Of a stretch of DNA of 64,000 bases, positions 23,791 to 33,503 are shown piece by piece (the stretch's first letter is position 1; every line of letters starts with the position of its first letter). This DNA comes from Cyanobacteria bacterium RI_101. GTDB taxonomy: Bacteria; Cyanobacteriota; Cyanobacteriia; Cyanobacteriales; Microcystaceae. The stretch is from assembly GCA_016471375.1 (NCBI GenBank), contig WGLZ01000021.1:1-64000 (forward strand), in the 5' to 3' direction. The notes under the pieces are model-generated. The model was not told where the DNA came from and made no database searches. It was given only the letters and a program-made list of their open reading frames with translations. Both the position numbers and the translations under genes were made by a program.

Positions 23791-25788
23791 TTAAGCGGCG
23801 GCTAACCGAGCGCCGTCTAGGTGAACTTCCGCCATGGTGAAATTGCGGTGAATGGCGGATTGAGTCAGGTAGGAAATGGGATCTTCGGCGTTAAATTCAG
23901 CGCCGTCAAAGAGAGCGATGGGGCGCCGTTGATAATTCACGTCCAGACCCAATTCCCTAGCGGCGGCGCTAAAGACCCCCACCCGACAGACCCGCTCTAG
24001 AATTTCCACCCAGTTGCGGGGAAAGGGAATCTCGCCCCAGCGGGCCATCTGGGTCATCATCCACAGGTGTTCTGTGCGGCTGGGACGATTGACCGCGGCG
24101 CCGAAAAAGAGGTGATGGGCGTATTCCGCTGGTTTGTCCAAATCACAGGAGTACTGATTGGGATCGCCCAGTTGGATATAGTCCACCGAGGTGCTGAGGT
24201 AATTGCGACCGGCTAACAATTCCCGGATTTCGGTTTCGTGGTTGGGATCGGCGCAGTATTGACAGGCTTCTAGCAGAGCCTTCACCAAGGCGATGTGGGT
24301 GTTGGGGTATTTCAGCGCCCAATCTTCCCGGACGCCTAACACCTTGCCGGGATGACCCTGCCAAATTTCCAGATCCGTGGCGATGGTGAAGCCGGCGCCT
24401 TCCATGGCGGCCCGCAGGTTCCAGGGTTCCCCCACGCAGTAGCCGTCAATGGTGCCAGCCTTGAGATCCGCCACCATCTGGGCCGGAGGAATGGTTTTCA
24501 GGTTGACGTCCCGATCCGGGTCGATACCCTGGGCCGCTAGCCAGTAGCGCAAAAGCAGATTGTGCATGGAGGAAGGATGCACCATGCCGAGGGTGTGGGG
24601 TTCTCCGTCGGACGCGAGAAGAAACCGTTTAAAATCGGCGGCGGAGTAAACGCCTTTTTCGTAGAGGGCCCGACTGAGAGTGACGCCGTTGCCGTTGCGG
24701 GTCATGGTCAGCGCCGTGACCACCGGCAGGGGTTGCTCTCGATGGCCCCCGGCTGTCAGCCAAGTCGGCATCCCCGCGGGCATTTGAGCGCCGTCCAGGT
24801 AGCCCCCGGCGATCCCGTCCACAATGCCGCGCCAACTGGTTTCTCGGACTAAGCTCACTTCGTCGAGGCCCTGTTTGGTAAAAAAGCCCTTTTCCTGGGC
24901 CACCACTAGGGGGGCGCAGGCTGTCAGAGGCACAAAACCCAGTTCCAAATTCACCTTTTCGAGACCGTGGCGGGAGACGGTCGTCACTTTTTTAGCCCGT
25001 AACTTTTTAACCCGTTTTTGTTGGTTGAGAAAATAAATAATTTCACTGCGAAGGCTATAGTAGCTGGGATGGGCGACCACCTCCATCCGTTTGCGGGGCC
25101 GGGGAATATCGACCTCCAAAATGCCGCCGATCTGGGAGCCGGGGCCGTTGGTCAGCATCACAATCCGGTCGGAAAGAAGAACCGCTTCGTCCACGTCGTG
25201 GGTCACCATCACCGAGGTGACCTGATAAGCTTCGCAAATCCGCATCAGTTGCTCCTGCAAGTTGCCGCGGGTCAGGGCGTCTAGGGCGCCGAAGGGTTCG
25301 TCCAGGAGCAGTAATTTGGGGCGAATGGCCAAGGCCCGGGCGATGGCGACTCTTTGTTTCATACCGCCGGAGAGTTCCTTGGGCAGTTTCTCCGCCGCGT
25401 GGCGCAGACCCACCAGATCAATGTGCTCTTCCACCGCGGCTCGGCGCTCTGAGTCGCTAGCGCCTTTCATCACCTCGTCCACCGCGAGGGCGATATTTTG
25501 GCGAGCCGTGAGCCAGGGCAGGAGGGAATAGTTTTGGAAAATCACCATCTTATCGGGGCCGGGTTGCTTGATTTGTTGCCCCTCTAGGGTGATTAACCCG
25601 GCGCTGGGGAGATTCAGACCGGCGATCATATTCAGCAAGGTGGATTTGCCGCAACCGGAGTGACCAATGAGAGAGATAAATTCCCCTTTTTTAATGTCGA
25701 GGCTAATGCCTTTCAGCGCCACATATTCGGCGCCGCCGGAAAGAGGAAAGATTTTGTCGATGTTGTCAACGGAAACGAAGAGGCTCAT
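23791..25788 (-). CDS. nrtC: Nitrate ABC transporter ATPase/sensor fusion NrtC
   Basis: A 665-residue fusion found in cyanobacterial nitrate transporters. Residues 1-260 are an ABC ATPase (GHSGCGKSTLLN, LSGGMKQRVAIARAL, LLLLDEPFGALD). Residues 280-660 are an NrtA-like substrate-binding domain (VNLELGFVPLTACAPLVVAQ, DGYCVGEPWNLRAAM) joined by a basic linker. In Synechococcus the NrtA-like domain of NrtC is needed for ammonium-promoted inhibition of uptake, so this gene probably carries the regulatory switch. All motifs appear intact. It is flanked by nrtB (40 bp) and nrtD (26 bp). Confidence 0.97.
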   Translation of the reverse strand: MSLFVSVDNIDKIFPLSGGAEYVALKGISLDIKKGEFISLIGHSGCGKSTLLNMIAGLNLPSAGLITLEGQQIKQPGPDKMVIFQNYSLLPWLTARQNIALAVDEVMKGASDSERRAAVEEHIDLVGLRHAAEKLPKELSGGMKQRVAIARALAIRPKLLLLDEPFGALDALTRGNLQEQLMRICEAYQVTSVMVTHDVDEAVLLSDRIVMLTNGPGSQIGGILEVDIPRPRKRMEVVAHPSYYSLRSEIIYFLNQQKRVKKLRAKKVTTVSRHGLEKVNLELGFVPLTACAPLVVAQEKGFFTKQGLDEVSLVRETSWRGIVDGIAGGYLDGAQMPAGMPTWLTAGGHREQPLPVVTALTMTRNGNGVTLSRALYEKGVYSAADFKRFLLASDGEPHTLGMVHPSSMHNLLLRYWLAAQGIDPDRDVNLKTIPPAQMVADLKAGTIDGYCVGEPWNLRAAMEGAGFTIATDLEIWQGHPGKVLGVREDWALKYPNTHIALVKALLEACQYCADPNHETEIRELLAGRNYLSTSVDYIQLGDPNQYSCDLDKPAEYAHHLFFGAAVNRPSRTEHLWMMTQMARWGEIPFPRNWVEILERVCRVGVFSAAARELGLDVNYQRRPIALFDGAEFNAEDPISYLTQSAIHRNFTMAEVHLDGARLAAA

Positions 25789-25828
25789 GGCGATTGGGGA
25801 ATAGGGATTAGGGAGTAGAAATTAGGGG

Positions 25829-26659
25829 CTATTCTTTAACGATTAAGGTCTGGAAGTAGGCCATGGCTTTGTCGAGGATTAAACCAATAGCGCCGATATA
25901 AACGAGAGCCAGAATAATGTCGCTGATGTAGTTGTTTTGGTAGGAATCCCAGATAAAGAAACCGATGCCGACAATACCGGACATCACGATTTCGGCGGCG
26001 ATAATGGCGAGCCAAGCGAGACCGATGGCGATGCGGAGACCGGTGAAAATATAGGGCAGAGCCGAGGGAATGAGAATTTTGAAGAAGAATTTACGGGGCG
26101 CCAGTTTCAAGACTTTTTTAACGTTGATATAGTCCTGGGGAATTTGTTGGACGCCCACGGCGGTGTTGATCAAAATAGGCCAGACCGCGGTGATGAAAAT
26201 AACAAACAGCGCCGCCGGTTGGTTTTGTTGCAGGGCGGCCAAGGCTAAGGGCACCCAAGCGAGGGGGGGAACGGTGCGGAGAAATTGGAATAGGGGGTCT
26301 AGGGCTTTATTCCAAAAGGAATTTAAACCAATGATAATGCCGACGCTAATGCCCACCAGGGCGGCGAAGGAATAGCCGATCAAAACCCGTTGCAGACTGG
26401 CCATGGCTTGCCAAAATAAGCCCACATCGGTGCCGCCGCGATTAAAGAAGGGATACATTAAATAAATCCGAGTTCTTTCGTTAGTAATCAGATCTGTCGG
26501 CGGCGGCAGTTTGATTAAGCCGGTCATAGAAAAGAATTGCCAGACTGCCAGAAAGCCGAGAATACCGACAATGGGCGGCAGAATATTTTGGGAATTTTTG
26601 CGCCAGAATTTAGCGAGGGGGTTAGCGCCGGATCGTTGGGAGTTAAAGGCGGTAGTCAT
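25829..26659 (-). CDS. nrtB: Nitrate ABC transporter permease NrtB
   Basis: A 276-residue membrane permease of the binding-protein-dependent family. The first of about six membrane helices is ILPPIVGILGFLAVWQFFSM, and the EAA-like loop for ATPase contact lies in VKKVLKLAPRKFFFKILIPS (about residues 180-199). NrtB homodimers form the channel in the NrtABCD complex. The ATG at 26659 is chosen because the N-terminus MTTAFNSQRSGANPLAKFWR matches the usual cytoplasmic tail. It lies 33 bp after nrtA in the same operon. Confidence 0.96.
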   Translation of the reverse strand: MTTAFNSQRSGANPLAKFWRKNSQNILPPIVGILGFLAVWQFFSMTGLIKLPPPTDLITNERTRIYLMYPFFNRGGTDVGLFWQAMASLQRVLIGYSFAALVGISVGIIIGLNSFWNKALDPLFQFLRTVPPLAWVPLALAALQQNQPAALFVIFITAVWPILINTAVGVQQIPQDYINVKKVLKLAPRKFFFKILIPSALPYIFTGLRIAIGLAWLAIIAAEIVMSGIVGIGFFIWDSYQNNYISDIILALVYIGAIGLILDKAMAYFQTLIVKE

Positions 26660-26692
26660 GGGATTAGGAGTTGGGAATTAAGGGTTTAAGAA

Positions 26693-28045
26693 TTAGGCGA
26701 GTTTTTTGATGGCGAGACTATCGAGGTAAGTCTGGGGATTTTCAGGGTCAAAGGTTTTACCGTCAAAGAAAGTTTCAACGCCGCGAGAATCGCTAGAGGG
26801 AATGTCGGCGGAGGCAATACCCGCTTCCTGGGCGGCTTCTTTCCAGAGGTCGGAGCGATTGACTTTGTCGATCAAGGTTTTGGCGCCGGTTAGATAGGTT
26901 TGGGGTAAAAAGCCCCAGCGGACGCTCTCCGTTAAAAACCAGAGATCTAAGCTCTTGTAGGGATAGGAAACGCTTCCTTTCTCGGTTTTCCAGTATTTAA
27001 CGGCCATGTTGAAGTCGTCGATGTCCGGTTGACCATCTCCCATCGTGTATTTACCCATCAACATCGGCTCTAAAATCTGCGCCGGAACGTTGAAATAGGC
27101 GGCTTTGGCGGCAATTTGGGCCATTTCGGGACGATTTTCCGGTTGGTCGCACCACTGCTGGGCTTCCATCACGGCCTTAAGCAGGGCCTTGGTCGCCTTG
27201 GGATTTTGCTCCACCCAATCCGCCCGCAGAGCCAGATACTCTTCGGGGTGATTCGGCCAAATCTGGGCCGTCAGCGCCGCCATGAAGCCAATATCGTCCT
27301 TGACAATGCGGGCGGGCCAGGGATCGCCGGTGCTAAATCCCTCCATGGTGCCGGTTTTCATGTTGGCCACGGTCTGGGCCGCGGGAACGGTGAGCAAATT
27401 GACCTCTTGATCCGGATTAATGCCGCCGGCGGCTAGCCAGTAGCGAATCCAAAAGTCCTGATTCGCCTTGGGGAAGGTGTAGGCGGCCCGGAAGGGAGTC
27501 CCCGCTTGCTTCAACTGCTGAAAATAGGCTTTAGCGGGAGCCAAATCGAGATGAATCTGTTTCCCCGCTTGGGTTTTAGAGATGGCGATACCGTTGCCCT
27601 GGGTGTTGAGCATGGCCAACACCGCCATCGGCACCTTGACGTTATTTTTGGTAATCAGCCCCTCGTGAATCAGGTAAGGCATAGGCATCTGCCACTGGCC
27701 GCCGTCAATGCCGCCACCGGCGGCGCCGATTTCCACGTTGTCTCGGGCGGCGCCCCAGTTGGCCTGTTTGGAAAGGACGGCTTCCGTCAGACCGTATTTG
27801 GCGAAGTAGCCTTTTTCTTGGGCAATGATCAGGGGAATAGCTTCAAAGATAGGCAAAAAGCCCAGTCGCACCTTCGGAGTTTCCGGGGTTGTTTCCGGCG
27901 TCAGGTTGGCGGCTTGGGGAGTCGGGGTTCCGCCGCTCCCGGCGTTGGGTTCCGGCGGGTTGCCTAAACAGCCCTTAAGAAAAACGGCGCTGGCCGCGGT
28001 CAGGGCGCTGGTGACTAAAAATTTACGGCGCTTGATGGCTTCCAT
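26693..28045 (-). CDS. nrtA: Nitrate-binding lipoprotein NrtA
   Basis: A 450-residue periplasmic substrate-binding protein. The start is placed at 28045 ([20 protein letters not shown]); it gives a signal with KRRKF and lipobox LKGC, whereas the frame upstream to 28123 encodes no export signal. A Gly/Pro/Thr-rich tether follows. The binding domain carries [31 protein letters not shown] and [13 protein letters not shown], near the residues that contact nitrate in known NrtA structures. It is the first gene of nrtABCD plus the iron-sulfur protein, and its promoter should lie in the 28.05-28.3 kb spacer. Confidence 0.96.
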   Translation of the reverse strand: MEAIKRRKFLVTSALTAASAVFLKGCLGNPPEPNAGSGGTPTPQAANLTPETTPETPKVRLGFLPIFEAIPLIIAQEKGYFAKYGLTEAVLSKQANWGAARDNVEIGAAGGGIDGGQWQMPMPYLIHEGLITKNNVKVPMAVLAMLNTQGNGIAISKTQAGKQIHLDLAPAKAYFQQLKQAGTPFRAAYTFPKANQDFWIRYWLAAGGINPDQEVNLLTVPAAQTVANMKTGTMEGFSTGDPWPARIVKDDIGFMAALTAQIWPNHPEEYLALRADWVEQNPKATKALLKAVMEAQQWCDQPENRPEMAQIAAKAAYFNVPAQILEPMLMGKYTMGDGQPDIDDFNMAVKYWKTEKGSVSYPYKSLDLWFLTESVRWGFLPQTYLTGAKTLIDKVNRSDLWKEAAQEAGIASADIPSSDSRGVETFFDGKTFDPENPQTYLDSLAIKKLA

Positions 28046-28499
28046 GATGGTTATTGATAAATAAAAGTTATGTGAATTTGAAGGGCATCGGCGCATTTTT
28101 TTAGAGCAAATCTGGGAAGCCAACCCATAACTTGTCTAAAAAAAGACTGATAAACGGCTATCTATCGCCAAGATTGAGGATTTGCATAGATAAATATCCC
28201 TTGCGATAACAATAATCATAGATTTAAGGCTGGTATTAGTCAAGATTCAAGATTTTATTGAAAATATAAGTTTTTCTTGTTGATTGTGGGATTTAGGAGA
28301 ATACAAAAACACCTTTAATTCGGCGAGCTAACGGGAAGCCAGCGTTATTGATTGGTCTTGAGCGCCGTCCCTTGCTTAAACTCTCCCGCTAGGCCCGGTC
28401 AACCGGCGCCGATAGTGAAAGCTGGTATCCAGTCTGTTTCAAGCTATTATTTGGCTGGCATCGGTTTTTCTTGTCGTCGTCTCCGGAGAAAATTAAGCC
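28046..28499. other. Divergent promoter region of nrtA and the patatin gene
   Basis: A 454-bp AT-rich spacer, unlike the GC-rich genes beside it, as expected for a regulated promoter. It holds one NtcA-like relaxed palindrome (28134-28147). GTAN8TAC itself was not found. The rest has no gene, only short frames. TCCGGAG about 10 bases before the ATG at 28500 serves the patatin gene. Confidence 0.5.
28134..28147 (-). promoter_or_regulatory. Possible NtcA-type site upstream of nrtA
   Basis: GTCTAAAAAAAGAC fits the relaxed GT-N10-AC form of the NtcA box (consensus GTA-N8-TAC) and is a near-perfect palindrome, 89 bp before the nrtA start. No clear TAN3T -10 follows at the standard distance, so support is weak. 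Confidence 0.25.
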
Positions 28500-29597
28500 A
28501 TGAAACCCAAAGTCGCCATCGCCTGTCAGGGCGGCGGCAGTCAAACCGCGTTTACCGCCGGGGCGTTAAAGGCGCTCTTCGCCAACGGCGTTCAGGATCA
28601 TTTTCAGATTGTCAGTTTAAGCGGCACCTCCGGCGGCGCCATTTGCGCCCTTCTGGTTTGGTACGCTTTAAAAAAGGGAGACGAGACGGTCTGGAAGCGC
28701 CTGATCGAGTTCTGGGAGGACAACACCGCCCAAACGTTGCCGGAAAAACTCTTTAACGATTTCGCCATCAAGACCCTAGAGTTAACCAGCAAAGGTTTAG
28801 TCCCCCAGTTTAACCTCAGCCCTTCTTCCCCCTGGGTAGAAGCTTGGTTTTCCTTAACGACCCAAGGATTACGGCGCCGATTTACGGATTTTCGGGCTTT
28901 GCTGGAAGCCCATATCGACTTTAGGGAGTTGGCCGCCTGGGGAGTCCGCCCGGAACCGCCGGTTCTGCTCATGGGTGCTTGTAATATCCTCACGGGACGC
29001 CTACACGAGTTTAACTCCCGTCTCGAACCGATCAAAATCGAGCAGATCTTGGCCTCCGCCTGCGTTCCTAATCTGTTTCCGGCGGTCGCCATTGAAAACG
29101 CCGCCTACTGGGACGGATTATTTTCCGATAATCCCCCCATCGATAGCTTAATCAAACAGGCCCTGGTCGGCGCCGAGAATATCCCCGATGAAATTTGGGT
29201 GATCAAAATTAATCCCACCACCCGAGATCAAGTTCCCGCGGCGCCGGACGATATCGCCGACCGCCGCAACGAACTGGAAGGGAATCTCTCCCTTTTTCAA
29301 AGTCTGCGACAAATTGAGGATTTTAATAACCTCTTTTTAGCCGGCGCTTTTCGGGAGGAATTCCTGGCGTCCATTGACGTCAAAGAACCCATTAAAATTC
29401 CTAAATCCTTTATTGACGATCCCGACCACAATTACCACATTCCTTTGATCGAAATGTCCGAAGCCCTAGCTAAAACCCTAAACTACGAAAGCAAGCTAGA
29501 CCGCTCTCCCGAAAGCATCCGGCGCCTGATTGCGGACGGCGAACGACAGGGGCAAGACTTTTTGAATTCTCGGTTGGCGAGTTTAGGGGGAGGATAG
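28500..29597 (+). CDS. Patatin-like phospholipase
   Basis: A 365-residue patatin-family lipid hydrolase. The oxyanion-hole glycines are in CQGGGSQTAFTAGAL, the nucleophile elbow is LSGTSGGAICALL (GTSGG, catalytic Ser), and the catalytic Asp is in YWDGLFSDNPP, where the usual DGG/DGA reads DGL. The N-terminus has no export signal, so the enzyme is probably cytoplasmic or membrane-associated. The C-terminal 100 residues are helical and charged. It is divergent from nrtA and shares its spacer but has no evident link to nitrogen metabolism. Confidence 0.9.
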   Translation: MKPKVAIACQGGGSQTAFTAGALKALFANGVQDHFQIVSLSGTSGGAICALLVWYALKKGDETVWKRLIEFWEDNTAQTLPEKLFNDFAIKTLELTSKGLVPQFNLSPSSPWVEAWFSLTTQGLRRRFTDFRALLEAHIDFRELAAWGVRPEPPVLLMGACNILTGRLHEFNSRLEPIKIEQILASACVPNLFPAVAIENAAYWDGLFSDNPPIDSLIKQALVGAENIPDEIWVIKINPTTRDQVPAAPDDIADRRNELEGNLSLFQSLRQIEDFNNLFLAGAFREEFLASIDVKEPIKIPKSFIDDPDHNYHIPLIEMSEALAKTLNYESKLDRSPESIRRLIADGERQGQDFLNSRLASLGGG

Positions 29598-29623
29598 TGG
29601 GCCCTTGGAACCCGGCTGAAACG

Positions 29624-30253
29624 TCACAGCTTAATTTGAAATTCTCCTAGGGGCGGCGCGTCGGGAAAGTCGTCGTCCTCCGCCACCGCGGGGGCGGGTA
29701 AATCCTGAATTTGGATCTGTTGACGGGTTTGGGCGTCTAGAGTTATAGGCGCCAATTCTCCCGAAGCGGTAAATTCGTAGGCTTGCACGGCTAATTCGCC
29801 GGGGCAACATTGGGGGTCTGTGGGGCGGTGTTTCAGAAAGGTGACCCGGACTTGGTTGTCTTGAATACTGAGACTCTGGACTCGCACCCGGTCTCCCAGC
29901 AAGTAGGTGTCGAGATTTTGCAGTTGTCCCCCCTGGAGCGCCGCTAGGGCCAGGTAAATGAAGGTTCCCGAGCCGCCGGTCTCCAGCGCCAAAATGACGG
30001 CGGCCTCCGCTAGCCCGTCCTGGGTGACGTCCCCCAGGGCGATGGGGGGAATCAGGCGCAGATTGAGAGAACCCTGGGAAAAACTACCGTTATTGAGGGT
30101 AAAGGTTCCCTGCCCCGGCACGGTGTAAGTCCCGTTTTTCAGCGCCGCCAGGGTCAGGTTTTGAGAAGCTTGGGCGGGGGCGGGTTGGGCGGGCGGGGGG
30201 TTAAAGCCGGCGCCGAGGGCGAGGGGCAGTAACCAGAACCAGGCTTTAGTCAT
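29624..30253 (-). CDS. Secreted conserved hypothetical protein
   Basis: A 209-residue protein with a signal peptide (WFWLLPLALGAGFNPPPAQP, with cleavage likely near PAQA). The mature part opens LTLAALKNGTYTVPGQGTFT, followed by several beta strands with LGDVTQDGLAEAAVILALET and a cysteine pair in DPQCCPGELAV. The composition is that of a secreted, strand-rich protein; similar small proteins occur in cyanobacteria without known function. It follows alr by 26 bp on the same strand and may be cotranscribed. Confidence 0.72.
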   Translation of the reverse strand: MTKAWFWLLPLALGAGFNPPPAQPAPAQASQNLTLAALKNGTYTVPGQGTFTLNNGSFSQGSLNLRLIPPIALGDVTQDGLAEAAVILALETGGSGTFIYLALAALQGGQLQNLDTYLLGDRVRVQSLSIQDNQVRVTFLKHRPTDPQCCPGELAVQAYEFTASGELAPITLDAQTRQQIQIQDLPAPAVAEDDDFPDAPPLGEFQIKL

Positions 30254-30279
30254 AGGTCGGGGGGAGAAAAGTAAGGAGA

Positions 30280-31452
30280 TTAGATCAGAATCCGGGGCAG
30301 GCGATGCTTAAAACCGCAGAGGATTTCCCAGGAGATCGTTCCCAGGGTCTGGGCCCAGTCTTCGGCGCCGACGGACTGGGCGCCGTCCTGACCGATGAGG
30401 GTGACGACTTCCTCCACCTGTAAATCTGGCAGGTGAGTCACGTCTAGCATCAACTGATCCATGGTAATCGCGCCGATTTGGCGGACTTTTTGACCCCGGA
30501 TCAAAACCTGGAGACGGTTGGATAACCCCCTCGGCACGCCGTCGGCGTAACCGATGCCCACCACGGCGATTTTCATCCTCCGGTCGCTGACGAATTGGTG
30601 TCCGTAGCTGACCCCGGCGCCGGGGGGTAGGGTTTTGAGTTGGGTGATTTTAGCTTTAACGGCTAAAGCGGGCCTAAGGTTAACTCGGCGCTGAAGATGG
30701 GGCGCCGGGTAAAGGCCGTAGAGACCCAAACCCACCCGGACTAAATCGTAGTGCCAATGGGGCCCCTGGAGGGCGGCGGCGGAGTTGGCGAAATGGATAA
30801 CGGGGGGGAGTAAGCTAGCTTGACCCAGTTGGGTCAGGGCTTCCTGAAAGCGCCGCCGTTGTTGGTTCATCACCGTGGGGTCGGGGTCGTCGGCGGTGGC
30901 CAAGTGGGAATAGACGCTTTGGAGTTGGAGGGGCGCTAACTCCCGAATTAAACGGACGGTGGCGAGGGTTTCCTGCCAGGGGATGCCGAGGCGGGACATA
31001 CCCGTGTCGACTTTCAGATGAACCGGCAAGGTTTCTCCCTGTTCCGCTAGGGTCTGGGCCACCTGTAAAATTTGCTCGCGGCTGACGAGAGTCGGCTCCA
31101 AGCGCCAGGGAGCCAGCGCCCGAATTTCCGCCGGGTTGTTAATGCCCCCTAGCAGTAAAATCGGCGCCGTAATCCCGGCTTCCCGCAGTTCAATCCCTTC
31201 CCCCAGGGTCGCCACCGCTAAACTATCGGCGCCGGCTTCCAGCAGAATAGGCGCTACCCGGACGGCGCCGTGACCGTAGGCGTCGGCCTTGACCACCGCC
31301 ATCAAACCGGCGCCGGGCTTTAGCAAAGCTTTAAACTGACGCGCGTTATGGGCCAAGGCGGAAGAGTCGATTTCCACCCAAGCCCGTTGGCGAATCAACT
31401 CCCCTAGAGCGTAACTATAGGCGCGGCGCTCCCGCTCCCGACTGACAACCAT
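30280..31452 (-). CDS. alr: Alanine racemase
   Basis: A 390-residue PLP enzyme converting L- to D-alanine for peptidoglycan. The cofactor lysine is in LMAVVKADAYGHGAV, VHLKVDTGMSRLGI carries the conserved Arg region, and the second-base Tyr is in PGAGVSYGHQFV. The N-terminus MVVSRERERRAYSYALGE is a short extension. GAGGAGT lies about eight bases before the ATG, confirming the start. Pairing of pepA and alr on one strand, 72 bp apart, suggests but does not prove cotranscription. Confidence 0.96.
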   Translation of the reverse strand: MVVSRERERRAYSYALGELIRQRAWVEIDSSALAHNARQFKALLKPGAGLMAVVKADAYGHGAVRVAPILLEAGADSLAVATLGEGIELREAGITAPILLLGGINNPAEIRALAPWRLEPTLVSREQILQVAQTLAEQGETLPVHLKVDTGMSRLGIPWQETLATVRLIRELAPLQLQSVYSHLATADDPDPTVMNQQRRRFQEALTQLGQASLLPPVIHFANSAAALQGPHWHYDLVRVGLGLYGLYPAPHLQRRVNLRPALAVKAKITQLKTLPPGAGVSYGHQFVSDRRMKIAVVGIGYADGVPRGLSNRLQVLIRGQKVRQIGAITMDQLMLDVTHLPDLQVEEVVTLIGQDGAQSVGAEDWAQTLGTISWEILCGFKHRLPRILI

Positions 31453-31524
31453 GGATACTCCTCATCCCCTCACACCATAGGGTTAGGTCTAAGGATAGAG
31501 CCAATTCCCCAAAAGTTCCAGCGC

Positions 31525-33000
31525 CTAGGCTTGGTTTAAGACCCATTCCACTAGGGTGCGCACCGGAAAACCCGTGGCGCCGGCGCTGTGGAGGCCGTTG
31601 CCTTTTTCCGCCCAAACCGGCCCGGCGACATCCAGGTGGGCCCAGGGGGTTTTCTCAATAAATTGCTTCAGGAACAGCGCCGCGGTGATGGAGCCGCCAG
31701 CCCGGGGGCCGGTGTTTTTCATATCGGCGATGGGGGATTTCAGACCCTCGAAGTATTTTTCCTCTAGGGGCATGACCCAGAATTTTTCCCCCACGGCTTC
31801 CCCCGCGGTTTTAATGGCCGCGGCTAAGCTCTCGTCGGGACTCCAAAGTCCGGCGATGTCGTCCCCTAGGGCCACGATACAAGCGCCGGTGAGGGTGGCT
31901 AAGTCCACAATGGCGTCCACCTCTAACTTTTCCGCAAACACTAAAGCGTCCGCCAGGGTCAGGCGCCCTTCGGCGTCGGTGTTGTTCACCTCAATAGTTT
32001 TGCCGTTAGAAGCCCGAAGAATATCGCCGGGGTGGAGCGCCTTGCCGCTGATCATATTTTCCGTGGCGGCGCAGATGAAATGCACTTCCACCGGGGGTTT
32101 CAGTTGGGCGATGGCCTTGGCCGCGCCGAGGGTGGCGCCGCCGCCCCCCATATCCATCTTCATGGTTTCGATACCGCTCCCGGCGCCTTTAATATTGAGA
32201 CCGCCGGAGTCGAAGGTGAGGCTTTTGCCGACAATAGCCAGCTTTTTCACCGGGTTGGGGGGACGGTAGGCGAGGTGAATGAATTTCGGCGGTAGCTCCG
32301 AAGCTTTGCCGACCCCGAGAAAGGCGCCCATGCCCAGGGCTTGGCAATCCGCTTCCTCCAGAATTTCTAGCTCTAAACCGTAGGTTTGGGCCAGATCTGC
32401 GGCCACGTCGGCGAAGGTCTGGGGCGTGACTTCGTTGGCCGGCGCCGCAACTAGTTCCTTGGCTAAAACGACGCCGCCGCTGACGATTTCCCCCTGGGCG
32501 ATGGCGGCGCTTTGGTCGCCCAGTTCCAGTAATTCTACCGTTTCTAACTTGAGGGTTTTATCTTCCGGGTCGGATTTAAAGCGGGTGTCCTGATGAAGGG
32601 CCAATAAAACGCCTTCCGCCAGGCGCTGGGCCGTTAAAGCGGGCTGATGCTGGAGTTGGGGTAAAGCCAGCGCCAAGGTTTTGACCTTCTCTCCCTTGGC
32701 GGCCCGGGCCGCGGCGGCGGCGGCCTGAAGAAGAACTTCGGCGCCGAAATTTTCGATTTTGCCGAGGCCGATTAAGAGAATTTTGCGAATCGGGGTTTGG
32801 GCGCCGACCCGAGCCAGGACTTTCTGGCCGCCTTTGCCTTTAAACTCCATTTCTTGGATTAACTCCTGAAGAACGCCCCCTAGGCGCTCGTCCAGTTTGG
32901 CCAAGTCCGCGGTTAACTCCGTCGCGTTTTCAAAAAAGCCGAGGGCTAATAAGTCCCCCGTCCAACTGAGGCTGGTTTGCTCGCTACCCCGAATCTGCAT
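31525..33000 (-). CDS. pepA: Leucyl aminopeptidase
   Basis: A 491-residue M17 cytosol aminopeptidase that removes N-terminal residues from peptides using two metal ions. The metal and active-site stretch [20 protein letters not shown] and the signature [14 protein letters not shown] are intact, as is [14 protein letters not shown]. The frame is open to 33030, but the ATG at 33000 ([13 protein letters not shown]) has AAGGAAAG six bases before it and matches family N-termini, so it is chosen. Hexameric in known homologues; also reported to bind DNA in some bacteria. Confidence 0.95.
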   Translation of the reverse strand: MQIRGSEQTSLSWTGDLLALGFFENATELTADLAKLDERLGGVLQELIQEMEFKGKGGQKVLARVGAQTPIRKILLIGLGKIENFGAEVLLQAAAAAARAAKGEKVKTLALALPQLQHQPALTAQRLAEGVLLALHQDTRFKSDPEDKTLKLETVELLELGDQSAAIAQGEIVSGGVVLAKELVAAPANEVTPQTFADVAADLAQTYGLELEILEEADCQALGMGAFLGVGKASELPPKFIHLAYRPPNPVKKLAIVGKSLTFDSGGLNIKGAGSGIETMKMDMGGGGATLGAAKAIAQLKPPVEVHFICAATENMISGKALHPGDILRASNGKTIEVNNTDAEGRLTLADALVFAEKLEVDAIVDLATLTGACIVALGDDIAGLWSPDESLAAAIKTAGEAVGEKFWVMPLEEKYFEGLKSPIADMKNTGPRAGGSITAALFLKQFIEKTPWAHLDVAGPVWAEKGNGLHSAGATGFPVRTLVEWVLNQA

Positions 33001-33050
33001 GGGTCTTTCCTTGGAAATAAAGTCGCTCAAAACTCCATTGTAACGGCGCC

Positions 33051-33308
33051 CTACTCCAAGCCGAGACTCTCCGACGCCAAAACCCCTTCGTTAATCTTTT
33101 CCGTCACCAAGCGCCGCAGGAGCAGAAGTTTTTCGTAGAGCAGATCCGGCCCCGGACTATTTCCCAAAATCGCCTCCCGAATTTGCTCCCGTTCGGCGGC
33201 GCTGATGACGCCGTCGGCGATGGCGGTTTCTAAAATTTGCTTGAGTCGCTCCAGTTCTTGGGCTTCCTCAGGCGTCAATTCCTTGGCGTTGGGACGGTCA
33301 ACTTTCAT
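33051..33308 (-). CDS. Small conserved hypothetical helical protein
   Basis: An 85-residue acidic, helical protein: [20 protein letters not shown], then [20 protein letters not shown], which resembles a TerB-like or EF-hand-free helical pair (D-G-V-I-S-x-x-E), and [23 protein letters not shown] at 33308 is chosen because GGAGGG lies nine bases upstream; the longer open frame to 33476 runs through a C-rich spacer repeat. The [12 protein letters not shown] segment is like the calcium-binding-like loop of TerB folds. Function is unknown. Confidence 0.75.
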   Translation of the reverse strand: MKVDRPNAKELTPEEAQELERLKQILETAIADGVISAAEREQIREAILGNSPGPDLLYEKLLLLRRLVTEKINEGVLASESLGLE

Positions 33309-33364
33309 GGTTTTACCCTCCAATTCGAGGGAGGACAGGCTAGAGGCATTATAGCGACCTTTGC

Positions 33365-33432
33365 CCAAAGGGGAGGTAGGGAGAGAGGCTTGAACTCCCC
33401 TTCTCCCGCCTTGGGAGAAGGGGCTGGGGGAT
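33365..33432. repeat. CCCCTTCTCCC spacer hairpin
   Basis: CTCCCCTTCTCCCGCC is followed by TTGGGAGAAGGGGCTGGGG. The same pair of arms, with a different loop, occurs at 3517-3572 and, degraded, at 2643-2690, so this is a dispersed spacer element. Confidence 0.6.
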
Positions 33433-33503
33433 GAGGACAAACCATCAAACCGCCTCAGAAAACAAAATCCCCCCAACCGGTTAGTTGGGAGGACGCTTAA
33501 GAA

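Noticed and set aside
28352-28756. Plus-strand frame starting upstream of the patatin gene
   Set aside because: Overlaps the patatin gene in another frame; no family match and poor composition.
31556-32269. 237-codon plus-strand frame
   Set aside because: Antisense to pepA, with no recognisable motif.
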